The notes under the pieces are model-generated. The model had not been told where the DNA came from, searched no databases, and saw nothing but the letters and a program-made list of their open reading frames with translations. This document shows, one piece after another, positions 45,339 through 57,800 of a stretch of 64,000 bases of DNA. The position numbers were made by a program, and so were the translations under genes. Within the stretch, counting starts at the first letter, position 1, and every line of letters starts with the position of its first letter. The DNA lies in NCBI GenBank assembly GCA_963556145.1, contig OY744468.1:5828001-5892000 (forward strand), written 5' to 3'. Source of the stretch: Hygrocybe punicea. Taxonomy: Eukaryota > Basidiomycota > Agaricomycetes > Agaricales > Hygrophoraceae.

Positions 45339-47852
45339 ATCATCAGGAAAACACCTTTCCACTTAACGTGACTTAATCCGTCTTAGCTGTCTTACAGCCT
45401 ATTCGGAAAACCTTGTCCTAAGTCTAATTTTTATTTTATTTTGAATGTCCGACCGGTAGCCACCGACATACAGCAATGCGCGACTTTTGAACTAATTAGG
45501 CAATATAGACTTAGATAAGATTTGGATGTTTAGTATTGGATCTCATGAAATACTGTACCAATTTACATGATGTGAGAGAGAAAGTTTATCTGTTTTATGA
45601 GGGCTAGTCTCTCCTACATTTACTTTTTAAAAATATCTAGTTTTTTAAATGTTATAGGTGAAATATCACTATCAAAGGTTATCTGCTTGACTTGTGCAGT
45701 TAATAGCTTCACAAGGAATGCTCAGGTCAACATGGTTTTAGGGAGAAATTTGCTCCATGTTCAATGGGCTAGAAGATCACATAACAATTATTTATACATT
45801 TCTTTGATCTTAGGAAGTATTTGACAACATTCACCAAAATATCCATCTGTTACAATCTATTATTCCTTCAAAACTAAACAATGCACAAAATAATTTTCTA
45901 GCCCATTGAACATGGAGCAAATTTCTCCCTAAAACCATGTTGACCTGAGCATTCCTTGTGAAGCTATTAACTGCACAAGTCAAGCAGATAACCTTTGATA
46001 GTGATATTTCACCTATAACATTTAAAAAACTAGATATTTTTAAAAAGTAAATGTAGGAGAGACTAGCCCTCATAAAACAGATAAACTTTCTCTCTCACAT
46101 CATGTAAATTGGTACAGTATTTCATGAGATCCAATACTAAACATCCAAATCTTATCTAAGTCTATATTGCCTAATTAGTTCAAAAGTCGCGCATTGCTGT
46201 ATGTCGGTGGCTACCGGTCGGACATTCAAAAAAAAAAAAAAAATTAGACTTAGGACAAGGTTTTCCGAATAGGCTGTAATCCAAACTTAAAATTTAAAGA
46301 AGTAATTAAGACAAGTTAAGGAGTTTTAAGACAGATTAAGATGACCGTTAAATTTTAAGACGACCATTAAAATTTAAGATACACTAAGACAACTTGAACC
46401 ATAAAAAATATTAACTTGAGTGACGGGCAGCCTGAGGGAGTGCCATTGTTGTGCTGATGACTGGGTGCCGTTCCTGCTGTTGCCGTGATAACTGCCCTTG
46501 TCCTGTCATCCTTGTCGCCATCTCACTTGTCCTGATTGGAACTAGGTAGTCGGCTGGTGAGTGGTGACCATGCCAGTGCCAGTGATAGTGCTGGTGCTGT
46601 GGTGGTCCTGGCGCCATCACTGGCATTGCTGCCAGCGCCAGTACTGGTCCTGGGTGCTGGTGCCATGCCATGGTGTGGGTGCTGGCAGCTAGGATGAGGC
46701 GAAACTATTGGGACAACTAACCTTTTCTCTTGCTACTCTAGAACCCTCACCATCTCGCCGTTGTGTCCATCATTGCCATCGTAATGTTGAGAGGGTGTGG
46801 CGTGCAAAAAAAACGCTAAGTCCATACTTTACCTTTGTTTGGTCCTTGTTCATTTTTGTCTCAGCCATGAGCGCAATTCCTTCCCTTCCCATTGACGCAT
46901 CCCGCTCAGGGCCACAACAATGAAGATGATGATGGCGATGATGGTGACGGCAAGGATAGCAAGAAGGGTGCCAGTGCCAGTGGTGATCACCAGGATGAGG
47001 ACAGTGGAAACGAGGATGAGGACAGAAACAACAACGAGAATGGTGACGAGAACGGCAGGGACAGCGACAAGGACAGCGGTGACGGCTCCGCCAGTATCAG
47101 CAGGTCAGTACCAGCGCAGCATGGGCACCAGCGTCAGCACTGACCCTAATACCAGCCCCACGCCAGCATGGCATCAGCACTCCTGCACTCCCACCTTCCC
47201 TCTCACTCCGCCCCCTCTCTCACCAGCACTGTGCCAGCGCCGGCACCACACTGGTGCCAGTACCAGCACCACACCGGCACCAGCACTGCCAGCACTGCTC
47301 CAACACGGGCTCTCCTGCGCTGAATTTGCCCCGACGTGTGTGTTTTAGTAGCATTTCTCCAAGTATTGGCTCTCAAGAATTTGATATGCTCCACAGGGTT
47401 CTTTGGAAACTGGGCAAGGAAATCGATGACTACATGTTGCGAATTCCCTCGACACTCCTAACTTCTTGCTTCATAGGTTCGTTCTTGCCTCTACACAGGA
47501 ACTACATGAGAAGATATCACAGCTCGCCAATCGCATCCGTGAACTGGCATCTAGTAGCACGGCACCTGACCCCCAGTACCATACAGACCAGTAGCAGCAC
47601 GGCACCAGCTGGCATCAGGACCAGGCAGTGGTATTAGCGTCTATAATGGTACCAGTATCGGTAACGATTTATTAATAATAAAAATAAATTTATTCATATA
47701 AAATTAGTAAGTTAAATTTAACGAAATTTTAGCATAAGAACCTTCTTAATTGGTCTTACTGACTTAACGGTCTTAACCCATCTTATTGCATCTTAAGTCA
47801 CGTTTTAAGTCACATTAAGTCACGTTAAGTGGAAAGGTGTTTTCCTGATGAT
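45339..47852. mobile_element. Non-autonomous DNA element with internal long hairpin
   Basis: The ends ATCATCAGGAAAACACC (45339) and its inverse (ending 47852) continue for more than 35 bp of inverted repeat (CTTTCCACTTAACGTGACTT). Subterminal DNA has many GACTTAA/TTAAGTC motifs. The interior holds a 383-bp palindrome (45392-46279) and a low-complexity region (46410-47640) that reads His/Gln/Pro- or Asp/Asn-rich. No transposase. The flanks contain similar AAAATG..CTGGTG sequences but a clean TSD could not be defined. Confidence 0.75.
45392..46279. repeat. Near-perfect 383-bp inverted repeat (hairpin)
   Basis: Arms 45392-45774 and 45896-46279 are reverse complements over their whole length except for small changes, mainly at an A/T run. 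The loop is 121 bp. The identical peptide frames on opposite strands (45597 plus, 46073 minus) arise from this symmetry and are not genes. Confidence 0.9.
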
Positions 47853-48588
47853 AAAATGGACTGGTGAATACAGATATGTCCTGTTAGGGACTCTCTTTAA
47901 GAGGCAGTTAAGTTAGTTAAGGAGCAATGAAGAACTGATGTATGCTGTAGTATTTCCAGTCAAGTATCTATCATACACAATTGGACACTATATATACACC
48001 TAGGAACCGAGCACGCAATCTAATGTCAGAATGATGTGATGTCATCATCTACTTTCATCATCTGGTTTGTGCATCAGTAAAACTACATATCCCCTTTGTG
48101 GGCCCTTTTCACCCTTTCCAAGGGGGAAAAGGACGAAAAGGAGAAAAGAGCTTCACCTTTTCCAGGCCGAGTCCCTTATCCTGTAAAAGGTCAGTTTTGC
48201 TTTGAAAAGTGGATAAAAGTAGATAAAAGTGGATAAAAGTTGTTCACACTTTTCCAGGCATATCTGGTTTTTCAATGTGGCAAAAAAATTCATTGCAGCA
48301 AAAAAAGAAATGGTAAATAAAATGTCACAACAAATGACCAAGCAATGGAAAATCGTGACGAGTTGAGAACTACTGGCCTGAGGGCGGAAAGGAGAACATG
48401 TACTAAGTGGTGAAAACAAAATGGATTTGCACGACTCGTGGCTGGAAGGATAGGATGTGGATAGTATCGAGACTAGGATATATTGCAGGGAATGCTGCGG
48501 AATTGAATTTGATACTTGAAACAGCTGGGATAGGGAATGAGCATGAATTCAGTCCTGAAAGATTACACTTACCGAAGTACATACATAA
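47853..48588. other. Intergenic, possible solo LTR and GATAAAAG tandem
   Basis: A sequence starting TGTTAGGGACTC at 47882 with a TATATATA run resembles a fungal LTR, but no matching TSD was found. Near 48210-48240 GGATAAAAGT is repeated three times. A CCCTTTCC/GGGAAAAGG inverted motif lies near 48110. No gene seen. Confidence 0.3.
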
Positions 48589-48644
48589 TTATTCCATAGC
48601 GATGTCCTTGTCACCGTCATTGAGTTCCCAATCATAGTTGGATT
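48589..48644 (-). pseudogene. Severed 3' end of the right-edge gene (last 16 codons)
   Basis: Read on the minus strand from the TSD, this short stretch continues the frame of the gene at 62485-64000: after ..DIQSN comes YDWELNDGDKDIAME and then a TAA stop (48591-48589). It was separated from its gene by the 13.8-kb insertion. It is too short to see except through the 8-bp duplication. Confidence 0.82.
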
Positions 48645-48928
48645 TAGTGATTGGCACGGGTAACCCGTGGGTATTCCACGGCTACCCATACCCGTACCCG
48701 TGGCACGGGTACGGGTAACCCGCGGGTTTACCCACGGGTCTACCCCAGAGGGCCCAACCTCCCATTACCTCGCAAACACAGCACTGACGTCAATTGACAT
48801 CGCGCTGCATCTTCGCGAGGTGACGTGGGTGGGCCTCTTCATCTCCTCCTCATCTCCCCCTCGTCTCCTAGGTGGTATCCTCGCGGACGCGGTGCCGGTG
48901 TCAATTGGCATGGTGACGCCGGTTCGCG

Positions 48929-50200
48929 TAGTGTTGCCGTAGTTCGGTTCCAAACCTAGCCGAACCCGGTTCAAACCCTGAACCGAACCCTAGGTTCAGT
49001 CTAAGTTCAGCCAAGTGCTGAACCGGACCACGGGTTCAGTTCTGGGTTTCGAGGCCTGCCGGATTTCCTGAATGGCTCCAAACCGCGTCCAAACTGCGAA
49101 CGTGGATATTTTTAAGGTATTTATTTCATTTGTTTTTCGTATTTCTTTTACTTACTTTTTCGTGGTAAACAGTATCATGTGACCATTACACGTAGGTTTT
49201 CTTCACCAACACCGCAACAACACAAGGCCAATGAACGCGACACATTGTCGCGTTCATGAACACAGGTAAGTCTCATAAAATTTCTTAACTTGACTAATAT
49301 TATCTGCCACAGGCAACTTGACCGCGACGCACACGACCTGGCACAACATGGATCCCAGCGCCAACGCAATGCCAACGGACGCGGGATGGCCGCAACACCA
49401 CCACCACCACCACCACCAGTGGTGGCAACGGCAACAGCATCAATGACGACGGCAACGGCCATCAGCAGCGCTGGCAGCAGCAGAAGCGCCTGCAACAGCA
49501 GCAGCAACGCCGGCAACAGCAGCAACGCCGGCAGCAGCAGCCGTGGCAGCAACACCACCATGACCATACCACCACCCGAAGAGGACAACAGCAGCAGTGC
49601 CAGCAGCAGCAGCTGCTGCTGCTGCTGCACCAAGCCATCCAATGCCAATGGACATGGGACAGCTGCAACACCACCACCAGCGGTGGCATGGCAACGACGA
49701 CGGCGACGGCCAGCAGCAGCAGCAGCAGCAGCAACAGCGGCAGCGGCAACGGCGACAACAGCAGCAGTGGCAGCAGCAACGGCGACAGCAGCAGCAGCAG
49801 CAGCAGCCGTGGCAGCAACACCACCACAACCATACCACCGCCCCGACGAGGACAACGGTTGGCAGCAGCAGCGCCAGCAATGCTATGCAGGGACCACAGG
49901 ACAAGACCCCGTCCCTCCACATCCCTTGGGGACACCGGAGGGCTCCCCCGCATCCATCTACCTCGTGAAGTGCAGCGCCGTATCTATTGATACGTGCCTG
50001 CCATTCGCGAGGAGAACGGACGGGGTGAGCCCACCTCGGTCTGGGTTTCAGACCGCGTCTGAACCCAGACCGAACACGAAGAGACGGTTCGACGCCGTCT
50101 GGGTCCGGGTTTGGCCATGCGCCAAACCGGACCCGAAGTTCAGTTCACGGTTCCGCCAAAAAGGGTCGGAACCGGACCGAACTGAACTTCGGCAACACTA
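48929..50200. mobile_element. Non-autonomous hAT-type transposon, copy 2 (1272 bp)
   Basis: It has the same ends as copy 1 (TAGTGTTGCCG and its inverse) with its own 8-bp TSD GGTTCGCG (48921-48928 and 50201-50208). The internal order is the same: GGTTC-rich subterminal DNA, palindrome (49231-49257), 47-bp intron-like segment (49266-49312), an ATG with a His7-coding run, then a long CAG/CAA tract. It is longer than copy 1 through tract expansion. It is nested in the composite element. Confidence 0.93.
49231..49312 (+). other. Palindrome plus intron-like segment in hAT copy 2
   Basis: Arms 49231-49242 and 49246-49257 pair perfectly (12 bp, 3-base loop). The GTAAGT donor at 49266 and CACAG end at 49312 bound a 47-bp segment, exactly as long as in copy 1. 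Three arm pairs differ from copy 1 with pairing kept. Confidence 0.7.
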
Positions 50201-50602
50201 GGTTCGCGAGGTGGGTTGAGGGCATGCCGTTGCCAGCGTGTCTCAGGCTGGTGGCTGTTTGGCCAGCACTGCTCTTGGCATCTGCCGTTGGCCCACTGGT
50301 TGAGGGGGGTGGGGGTGGGGGTGGGGGTTGGGGAGTGTTACATTTCCAACTCTGCTTCCAACCCCGATGCCCATTCCGATACCCACCATGACGATTCTGC
50401 ACTGCACACCTTCCTTTTTCATTTCATTTTGTCCTTTGTCTTCCTTTCAACGTCATTGTTTCTTCATTTGGACATCCTTGTATTTTCTTATTCTTGTTCT
50501 CTTTTTGTCCCTGCTTCTAGAACAATCCAGACCGACCATGGACATATACCACATGACCTTGTTGTACCTGAATAGTCTCCTTGCCGATGGACGTCACCGA
50601 CA

Positions 50603-51125
50603 TTGTCTTTTCCCTTCGATATCTTGTTTACGCTATCCCACGACAAACCGATCACAATGGCTGTACTCCCGACACAGCTCATTACCGTAATTGTTATTGG
50701 CAGCATTGCCATCACCTTCCTGATTGGTTTCTACCTTGTTATGATCTATCTTTGGCATCGGCACCGAAACCCTTCCGCCATTGATACTTCTGACTTCCAC
50801 CTCAACAATATATCAACACGTAATTGACAATTGCCATTCCCGGATATTTGGTTTCCATATTCATACCCTGTGCCCACCATTATCCTCCCTGATGATCCGA
50901 CGACATTCCTCACCTGCATGCGAATTCTGAACAATCCCCGATCACGAGGCATTTCACTGTTCTCTCTAATCCGACCATCGCCGAAGCACATTCTTTTGGA
51001 CTTCGACCACAGACCATACGACTTCCCAAACAGTGAACCGACCCCTATCATTTATTGTTCGCACGACACCGCTTCAATGCAGTACCCGACGACTTGTTCC
51101 CACAGCTTGTCACTCATGCCATGAC
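50603..51125 (+). pseudogene. Single-span membrane protein frame inside the composite element, one TGA
   Basis: The frame is open from 50603 to 51125 except for TGA at 50825-50827. From the ATG near 50657 the N-terminus is a strong membrane helix (LITVIVIGSIAITFLIGFYL region) followed by basic WHRHR, which predicts a cytoplasmic C-terminal side. The rest is Pro/Ser-rich with no known domain. It may be a captured host gene fragment or chance. I do not recognise a family. Confidence 0.35.
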
Positions 51126-52298
51126 TCGAAACCTGGACCCACGTTCATTAATCCTTTTCCATCTATTATCTTGATACCTCCCACACTCGTTTACAATGAT
51201 ACCCTTTCTTGGACAAATACTGACATCAGGTGGACCATGTTGTTCCACACACAGGACAAGACACCGCCCCTCGATATGTCATTGACACAGACATCATCAT
51301 CCGGTACAGCTTATGCTGTTCACATGTCTGACCTCGACTAGCCCACTGTCCCAGTTGGTTTTTTCCTCCACACATTCCTTCATTTTCTTTCATACCAACC
51401 TTGCCGCTATATCCACGCTACCTCAAGACACTCTCAACACCAGCCTCACACTGGACGATACCCATCTTCGACCTGACTGTGCAATGCACTTGCCAAACTG
51501 CGCACTTGCCCATTACAGCAAGTGTAGACCCTGAATTAGCAATTCTGCATGTCACATGATCTGATGACAAATCATCCGAGTCATCCGGACCTCTTCTATC
51601 CTTAACGACACCCGGGCCTCCAGTTGGATCGCGAGAACATTGACATGAGGACGCCTCATGTACGCCTCATGATGAACACATGGTAGAGTTGGACATGTTG
51701 TGGCTTCATGGTTGTATTTCTGTTTACCTCCCCTCAAGACCAGTCATTATATATACTGTTCTTGTTGTTGGTTCGGACTTTTTCTTCTTTTCCTTTCTTT
51801 ACGTTTAGTCTGGTTCTTGGGGCAGACTCATCTTGTTTTGGGTAACCCCCACGGCTCGCAATGACATTAGACCTTGACCCCCTCTTCTTAGCAGTGTTGT
51901 CTTAGCTATAAGCAACAATGAAAACTGCTGATCTCTCCCCTGGAAACCCCCCACCTAGATAAGTTGATTGTTGCCGGAGCCTGCTGCAGAAGCGATCCAT
52001 AACAGGGAGCATCTGCGGCTGTAGTCAGTAGCGTAGCAATGTATAATTACAATAAAGGAAGACATACCTGTTGCAGCGGGTGGTGGGTGCACCACCCCCG
52101 CTGCTCCTCTCTTTGCCTTCGTTGTCTGTTGCCGCCACGCTTGCCGTCGTCGTCGTTTGCCATCACCTGGCTTGCCGTTGTCGTTTGCGATCGTCGTGAC
52201 TTGTCATTGTCGTTTGCGATCGTCGTGCCTTGCCGTCGTCGTGGCTTGCCGTTGTCGCGGGTGCCATCGTTGCGGGTGCCATCGTCATGGTTGCGGTT
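51126..52298. other. Interior of composite element, no gene
   Basis: A mixed non-coding stretch. Near 52130-52290 it has imperfect repeats of GCCGTCGTCGTCG / CTTGCCGTTGTCG type, and near 52074-52106 an imperfect palindrome around GTGCAC. Small frames have no recognisable content. Confidence 0.4.
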
Positions 52299-52302
52299 GC
52301 GG

Positions 52303-53097
52303 TGTAAAGGCGAGGTCGGGGTGGCTGCGGAATAATGATCCTAAGCCTGAGGGGTCAGCGTAGAAGTGACTAGGAATAGTCTAACAAGCTTCAGTAAGAT
52401 AATAGGATATAAAAAGTAAGAAGCCGCCGAGTAAACTACTGAAATCTATCGAGACCGATCGAAGCCGACGAAGCCGACGATGTCGGGTACGGTGGGTCGG
52501 GTGTCGGGTGTCGAGAAACGTAGAGATAAAGGCGGTAGAACGACGGGGAGGGCGTCGAGGAATCCGACGAGCAATGTGTGCGATGGAATTTACTGAGAGA
52601 CTTAATTCTCAGAGAGAGGAAATGGGGGAACTGGTTTCTTATTTTGAGACGGCGCTTGGGCACCGTTTTTATACTACAAATTTGTGTACCTAGATTCGGA
52701 CGAGAGTCCTCGGCCGATGAGAGGAGACAAAGGAGAATAAAAATGGGGAAGTAGGAAGAGCGTTGCAAGGCGACGATGACAGGGAAAATGGGTGGAAGAT
52801 ATGAAAAACCGTAAAAGATGCAATATACTTTACTATATCCCCATAAGGGAGACGCTAGGCGTGAATGAGGCAAGTCCGATGTCGGGATCCCAGTCCGATG
52901 AGATCTATCTTTGATATTTGAAGTTCCGTGAGTTTATGAGATAGACCGACCAGGTACGTGAGCGGCCGTGCTAGTCGGTATGCATCGGGTTGCGTCGGGT
53001 TACGTCGGGTTCGAGCGTAGATTGCTAGAGACGTCGGGTTCGAGCGGATTCGCTAGATATCGATGTTACGGCCTCAGAGGGTCGAGGACCCTCTACA
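52303..53097 (-). repeat. Gypsy 3' LTR (left)
   Basis: On the minus strand it begins TGTAGAGGGTCC and ends CCTTTACA. Its length and sequence equal those of the right LTR. The palindrome-like GAGGGTCGAGGACCCTC lies at the outer edge. Confidence 0.95.
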
Positions 53098-53267
53098 TCT
53101 CCTTGGGTCTTCTAATAGAGACCATCCGTGGTCGAGAATATGGAGTCTCCGAATGCGGGTCGCGAATGTGGCCAATCACGTGAGCGGCCAAACAACGGCA
53201 AAGTAAAAAAAATAAAAATTTCCTCGTTGTTGATCCGACCTTTCCTCTACACCATCACACGTTCACA
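53098..53267 (+). promoter_or_regulatory. Candidate promoter of the antisense gene
   Basis: Between the LTR and the ATG at 53268 there is GGCCAATCACGTGAGC (a CCAAT box joined to an E-box, about 53170-53185), then an A-rich TAAAAATTTCC stretch and a pyrimidine-rich leader ending CACA before ATG. Confidence 0.5.
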
Positions 53268-54655
53268 ATGTCCCAAGTCTACGACAACTTCCTCGCTTTC
53301 ATCGAAAGCATCGAATCCGATGTCCGGGCGGACTACGAAGAGGCCGTCAACGCGGTCACCGTGTTTCATAGCGACGACCTCGTAACGATGGTGGACGGCA
53401 ACGAGGGGATGGCCCAACAATGGTTAAGCGGCCGCAAGAAGGCGCTGGTGAGTTTCCTTATTGACTACGCGTGTCCTAAGATAGCTCATGCCGTCCCGCC
53501 AGCGCGCTTACAATGGAATCGTCGCGGAACTCCGAGCTGGTGGTACGAGGCCAGTAACGCCACCGTTATGGGCCGACCGCCAATCGTACGCCAACGATGT
53601 CGAAGAGTGGCTGAAAGAAGCGGCGGACCGGGAGAGGCAGGAACAGGAAGAAGCCAGACGGCGGGCGGATGAAGAAGCGGCTACGCGGGAAGAGGAGGCC
53701 AGACGGATGGCAGAGGCAAGTGCACGAGTGGAGGCGGAGAAAAGGCGAAAGGCGGCAGAGGAAAGGCGAGAGCGGCTTAGAATAGAACAACACGAGCAGC
53801 ACTGGAATCAAGAAGCGGACCGGGTTGAAAGGGATGGAGCCGCGTATCGGCGGCGGCTCAGCGAAGAACGGCGAGCTGAAGCAAACGCGGGTGAACCAAG
53901 GACTGAGTCGATTCCGGAAGGGGAAGCCGCAATTGAGCCAGAGGAAGGCCCCGTCGACCCGGCACCAGAGACACCGGCCGATGTAGAAGACGTAGATACG
54001 CCGGGCGTAGAGACCGGAGACTTGGCTGGTACAACGGTGAGTTCTTGTGTCGGTTCATATGTTCTTTAGTTACTGATCCTGGTAACAGTTCACCGGGCCG
54101 TTTCCCCTACAACCCTGCACCAACTGCGTCAAGGCGCAAGAGGCGTGTCGAGGCGTCACGGGCTACGTGTGCGAACGATGCCGGAGGCTGAAGAAGAGAT
54201 GTACTAACGCTACACACCGGACGGGCGGGGGTCGGCGCAAGGTGGATACCGGAAAGGGCAAAGAGGTCGTGGCCGGTACGAGGAAGCCGTTGTCGTTCAC
54301 GACAAAGCCCATCCGCAGTAGGCCTGCCCGGGCCTCTACGAGCAAACCGCGGGTCGAGGACGTGGAGTCGGTCGAGGACGATGACGAAGACGACGAGGAG
54401 TCGGAGGAAGAGCGGCCGACGAAAAGGCTTAGGACGGCCTCGGCAGCGAACCCGTTCGTTTTGACGATGGAGAATTACGAGCAAGTGTCGGCGCGGCTAG
54501 CGGTCCTTACGGAGGAGCTGGGAGCCCTGGGCACCAATGTCAACCGTCACCTCGTCCACTTCGGTCAAGAGTTCCAGCGGCTTCGCGTCGATCTCGAACG
54601 GTCGACCTCAAGGTTGGCGATGTTGAAGCGGGATTATGAGACCGGCCGCCTGTAA
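53268..54655 (+). CDS. Antisense gene in gypsy element: coiled-coil protein with Zn2Cys6-like cluster
   Basis: Exons 53268-53447, 53503-54036 and 54089-54655 (introns 55 and 52 bp with GTGAGT donors) give an intact 426-aa protein on the strand opposite gag-pol. The N-terminus (MSQVYDNFLAFIES) is acidic-helical. Residues about 100-180 are a highly charged Glu/Arg/Ala coiled coil. Exon 3 opens with six cysteines spaced CX2CX6CX7CX2CX6C followed by Lys/Arg, the spacing of GAL4-type Zn2Cys6 DNA-binding domains. An acidic run and a C-terminal helical segment follow. It ends 207 bp from the convergent pol stop. The absence of stops, while pol has one, suggests recent function. A regulator of element or host transcription is possible; this is inference. 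Confidence 0.8.
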
Positions 54656-54862
54656 AATATATATATAAAAATAACGAGCCCGTTGTATATATAAAAAATA
54701 TATCGTGTAGATAAAAGACGTGTCAGCTTGTTCACCCAGCTAAGGAAAGCCGATCGGCTCCCGAAGACATAGGACTATTCGCATCATTCGTCATATCGTT
54801 AGAAAACTAAGAGGAACTAAATAAAATGGGGGTATAACATGGACAGAATATAAATGAAATGC

Positions 54863-57800
54863 TTAATCGTCGTCGGGTGAGGAGTCTATAGAGGGCGGGT
54901 ACGTCGGATCATCAAGATCGTTTGAATCGGTATCGTCGGCATCGGGGTATTGTAAGAAGTCGTCCAATGGTATCGATATTTTTGAGCGGGCGTGGTAGGG
55001 TACGACTCGGAAAGCGGCAAATCGAGATTTAGAAACCGCACCGTCGAGTTCGGCGAGTATGTAGGATCCGCCTTCTGTTTTCCTGACGACAACCATGGGT
55101 CCAAAGTACCGCGGTTTTGCTTTACGATCGAGAGACATTTCGATACGTGAATTTCGGACGAGAACGAGGTTACCGGGTTCGAAGTCGTAAACTTTGATCG
55201 TGTTGGCGTATTTCTGCTCGAATTGCCGGGCGGACGCGAGCCGAGATTTGGTAAGCTTTTCTTTGACCCGATCGAGGTCGGCTTCTCATTTACGAAGTTG
55301 TCGGGTGCGGATGACTATGAGGTCGGTCGTAGACATCGTATCTTGCGTCGGAACCATGTACGTAGCTTCGGCAAAATCGAATGGAAAAAGCGGTTCTACT
55401 CCGTGTGCGATGTAGTAGGACGAGTATCCGAGGCTTTTGTGTGTCGTGACCCGTTCGGCCCAAAATACGGAGTGGGTTACGGTGTGCCATTTCTTTTCAT
55501 CTCCGTCACAACTTTTCATAATGGCCTCCCGGACATCTAGGTGGCGATGCTCAACGGGTCCGTTCGCTTGTGAGTTATAGGGCGAAATGCGGATGTGGCG
55601 GATACCGTAGCGGGAGGCGAGATAGTCGAGCGCTTCTACGAACGGCTTGCCGTTGTCGGTGACGATTTCTTCGAGAGCGCCCCAACGGCATAAGATGTCT
55701 TCGAACAAAAACGTGCCGATGGTGGAGCTGGTCTCGCGGCGTAACATGCGGAACTCAGGGTAGGCGGACAGGGAGCAACGGGCTTGGACGATGTATCGAT
55801 AGCCGCCGGATCGTGGCATAAACATTGTGTCGACATACGCTTTACGAAATAGCGAGGCCGGTGTAGCGACGGTGGGCGGAATGTGATGACAACGCATTTG
55901 CCGTACTTGGCACTGATGGCAAGACTGGACGTACCACTTAACGTCGTGGTCGAGGTGCGGCCACCAGAAACGATCGAGTAGCCGAGCGCGGACGGAGAAT
56001 ATACCCTTGTGGCCGAGAGAGTCGTGAGCGTCTTTGAGTAACTGAAGCCGGCGGTCGGGCGGTATGACGAGTTTGTGTTTTCCGTGACGGTCTTTGCGCC
56101 AAAGCTTGTTATCGGTGACGAAGAATTCAAGGGCGTATCGTAGGAACAGACGGTATTCTTCGTCCGTGAAGTTCGCGGGTCGGGTTAGATCTCGTAACCA
56201 AGTCTCGACGAGGGCAAGACGAGCGTTGGCCGCGCGGGCTTTATCGGATCGTGGTATGTCAGATACGGCTTCCTGATTTGTGTAGACGAGGACGGCGGGT
56301 AATTCTTGGAGTCGGTCGGCTGTGGCACGGCAGCGGCCGCATACGGCAATTGGCTTAGACGGTATGGGGACGGGTCGGTAGTTGACGACTTCCATAAAGA
56401 AACCATAGGAGTGGTCGAGCCAATCGTCGGAATCGTTGATCTCCTCGGGGTCTTCTGCAGCGCGGGGACGTCGGGAGAGTCTGTCGGGTGCACCGTGTGC
56501 GGAAGCGGGTACGTGAACGAGTCTAAAGTCAAATAAGAGCACGCCGGCTATCCATCGGTTGATCGTTGCATTGGGCTGAATGTCGGGGTTGTTGAGCATC
56601 CCTTTTATGTACTTCGCGTCGACTTCAACGGTGAGGTTGCGGACGCCGATAATGAAAATCCGATAGGCGCGGAGGGCCCTGAAGAGGCCGTAGAGTTCGA
56701 GCTTGGACTGGGAGTATCGGGCTTCGCGTTCGTTCCACGATATTGAACCAAAGCGATTCGGATAGCGCTTTCCGTCGGCGCGGATTTGCATAAGAACGAA
56801 GCCGACTCCAAGAACGGATGAATCGACGGCGAGAATCACTTCCCATTCACGCGTGTAGTCGATAGCGCGCAGCGCTGGCGATGTAATGACGGCGTTTTTG
56901 AGGTAGTCGACGGCGGTCTCTTCTTCTTCACCAAATTCGAAGGGTATACCTTTGCGGGTAAGGCGGACGAGGGGTCGGGAGTGAAGCGAGAAGTCCTTGA
57001 TAAAAATACGCAAGATGCCGCAGATACCGAGAAAGGCGCGAACTTCGGTGAGGTTGGTCGGCAGTGGCCAATCGCGAATCTTCTGTACTTTGGAGTCGTC
57101 GGCTACTCTTCCTTCATATGTGCATCGGTGGCCAACAACGATGACTGAGGGTCGACACAACTCGAGTTTTTTGCCGTTGAAGGTACCTCCGACATAGCGG
57201 AAACGCTGGATGACGCGGTTGACACCTTGGAAGTGTTCCCAAATGAAACGTCGGATTGCCGGGTTCTCGGGTATAGTCTCGTAGGTACCGTCGGGTTGCT
57301 CGTAGCGGGTTGGAGGCCCTTTGACGGGAATATCGTCCATATACGGAACGGCAAGATGAGGGATTTCGTCACGGAGGATGTACGTAGAGTCACCGTGTAG
57401 GATCTGCGGGGAATTTGTGTATCCCATAGCAATCCGCGTAAGTCGAAGCGTTCCGAGTGGAGACTGAAAGGTCATATAGTCACGAGACGAGGGGTGGACG
57501 AGGCGTTGGTCGAAAGAGACGAAGAGGTCGAAGGAAGCGTAGCAAGAGTGGCCGCCAAAGGCCTCAGCCAAGTGCTCGGTCATGGGCAGTACGGCGGGAT
57601 CGCGGATAGTGACGGCGTTAAGCGGCTGTAGATCGTGGACGATTCGAAGAGACTTCCCATCCTTTTTCAAAACGCAGAACCAGCGGGAGCGGTATGACGA
57701 ATTCGAGGGTTCATAGGTACCGGCGTTAATTTTGTCTTTGATGATGCCGATGACTTCGTTAAGGATGCCGGGTGGGATTGGGATATTGCGATGGACCCAC

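Noticed and set aside
45597..46073. Two nearly identical peptides (MRASLSYIYFLKI..) on opposite strands
   Set aside because: They are mirror images produced by the long hairpin and lie in AT-rich DNA without splice or domain evidence.
48645..48928. Left ACCCGTG-rich block as a separate small repeat, independent of 62350-62480
   Set aside because: The 8-bp flanks match exactly and the interrupted gene frame rejoins, so both blocks are ends of one insertion.
2906..55288. A recoded TGA (readthrough or alternative code) shared by the TEs
   Set aside because: Host genes such as the MYND gene and the transposase-like gene end at TGA where expected, and many internal TGAs fit CGA to TGA change. 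Mutation is simpler.
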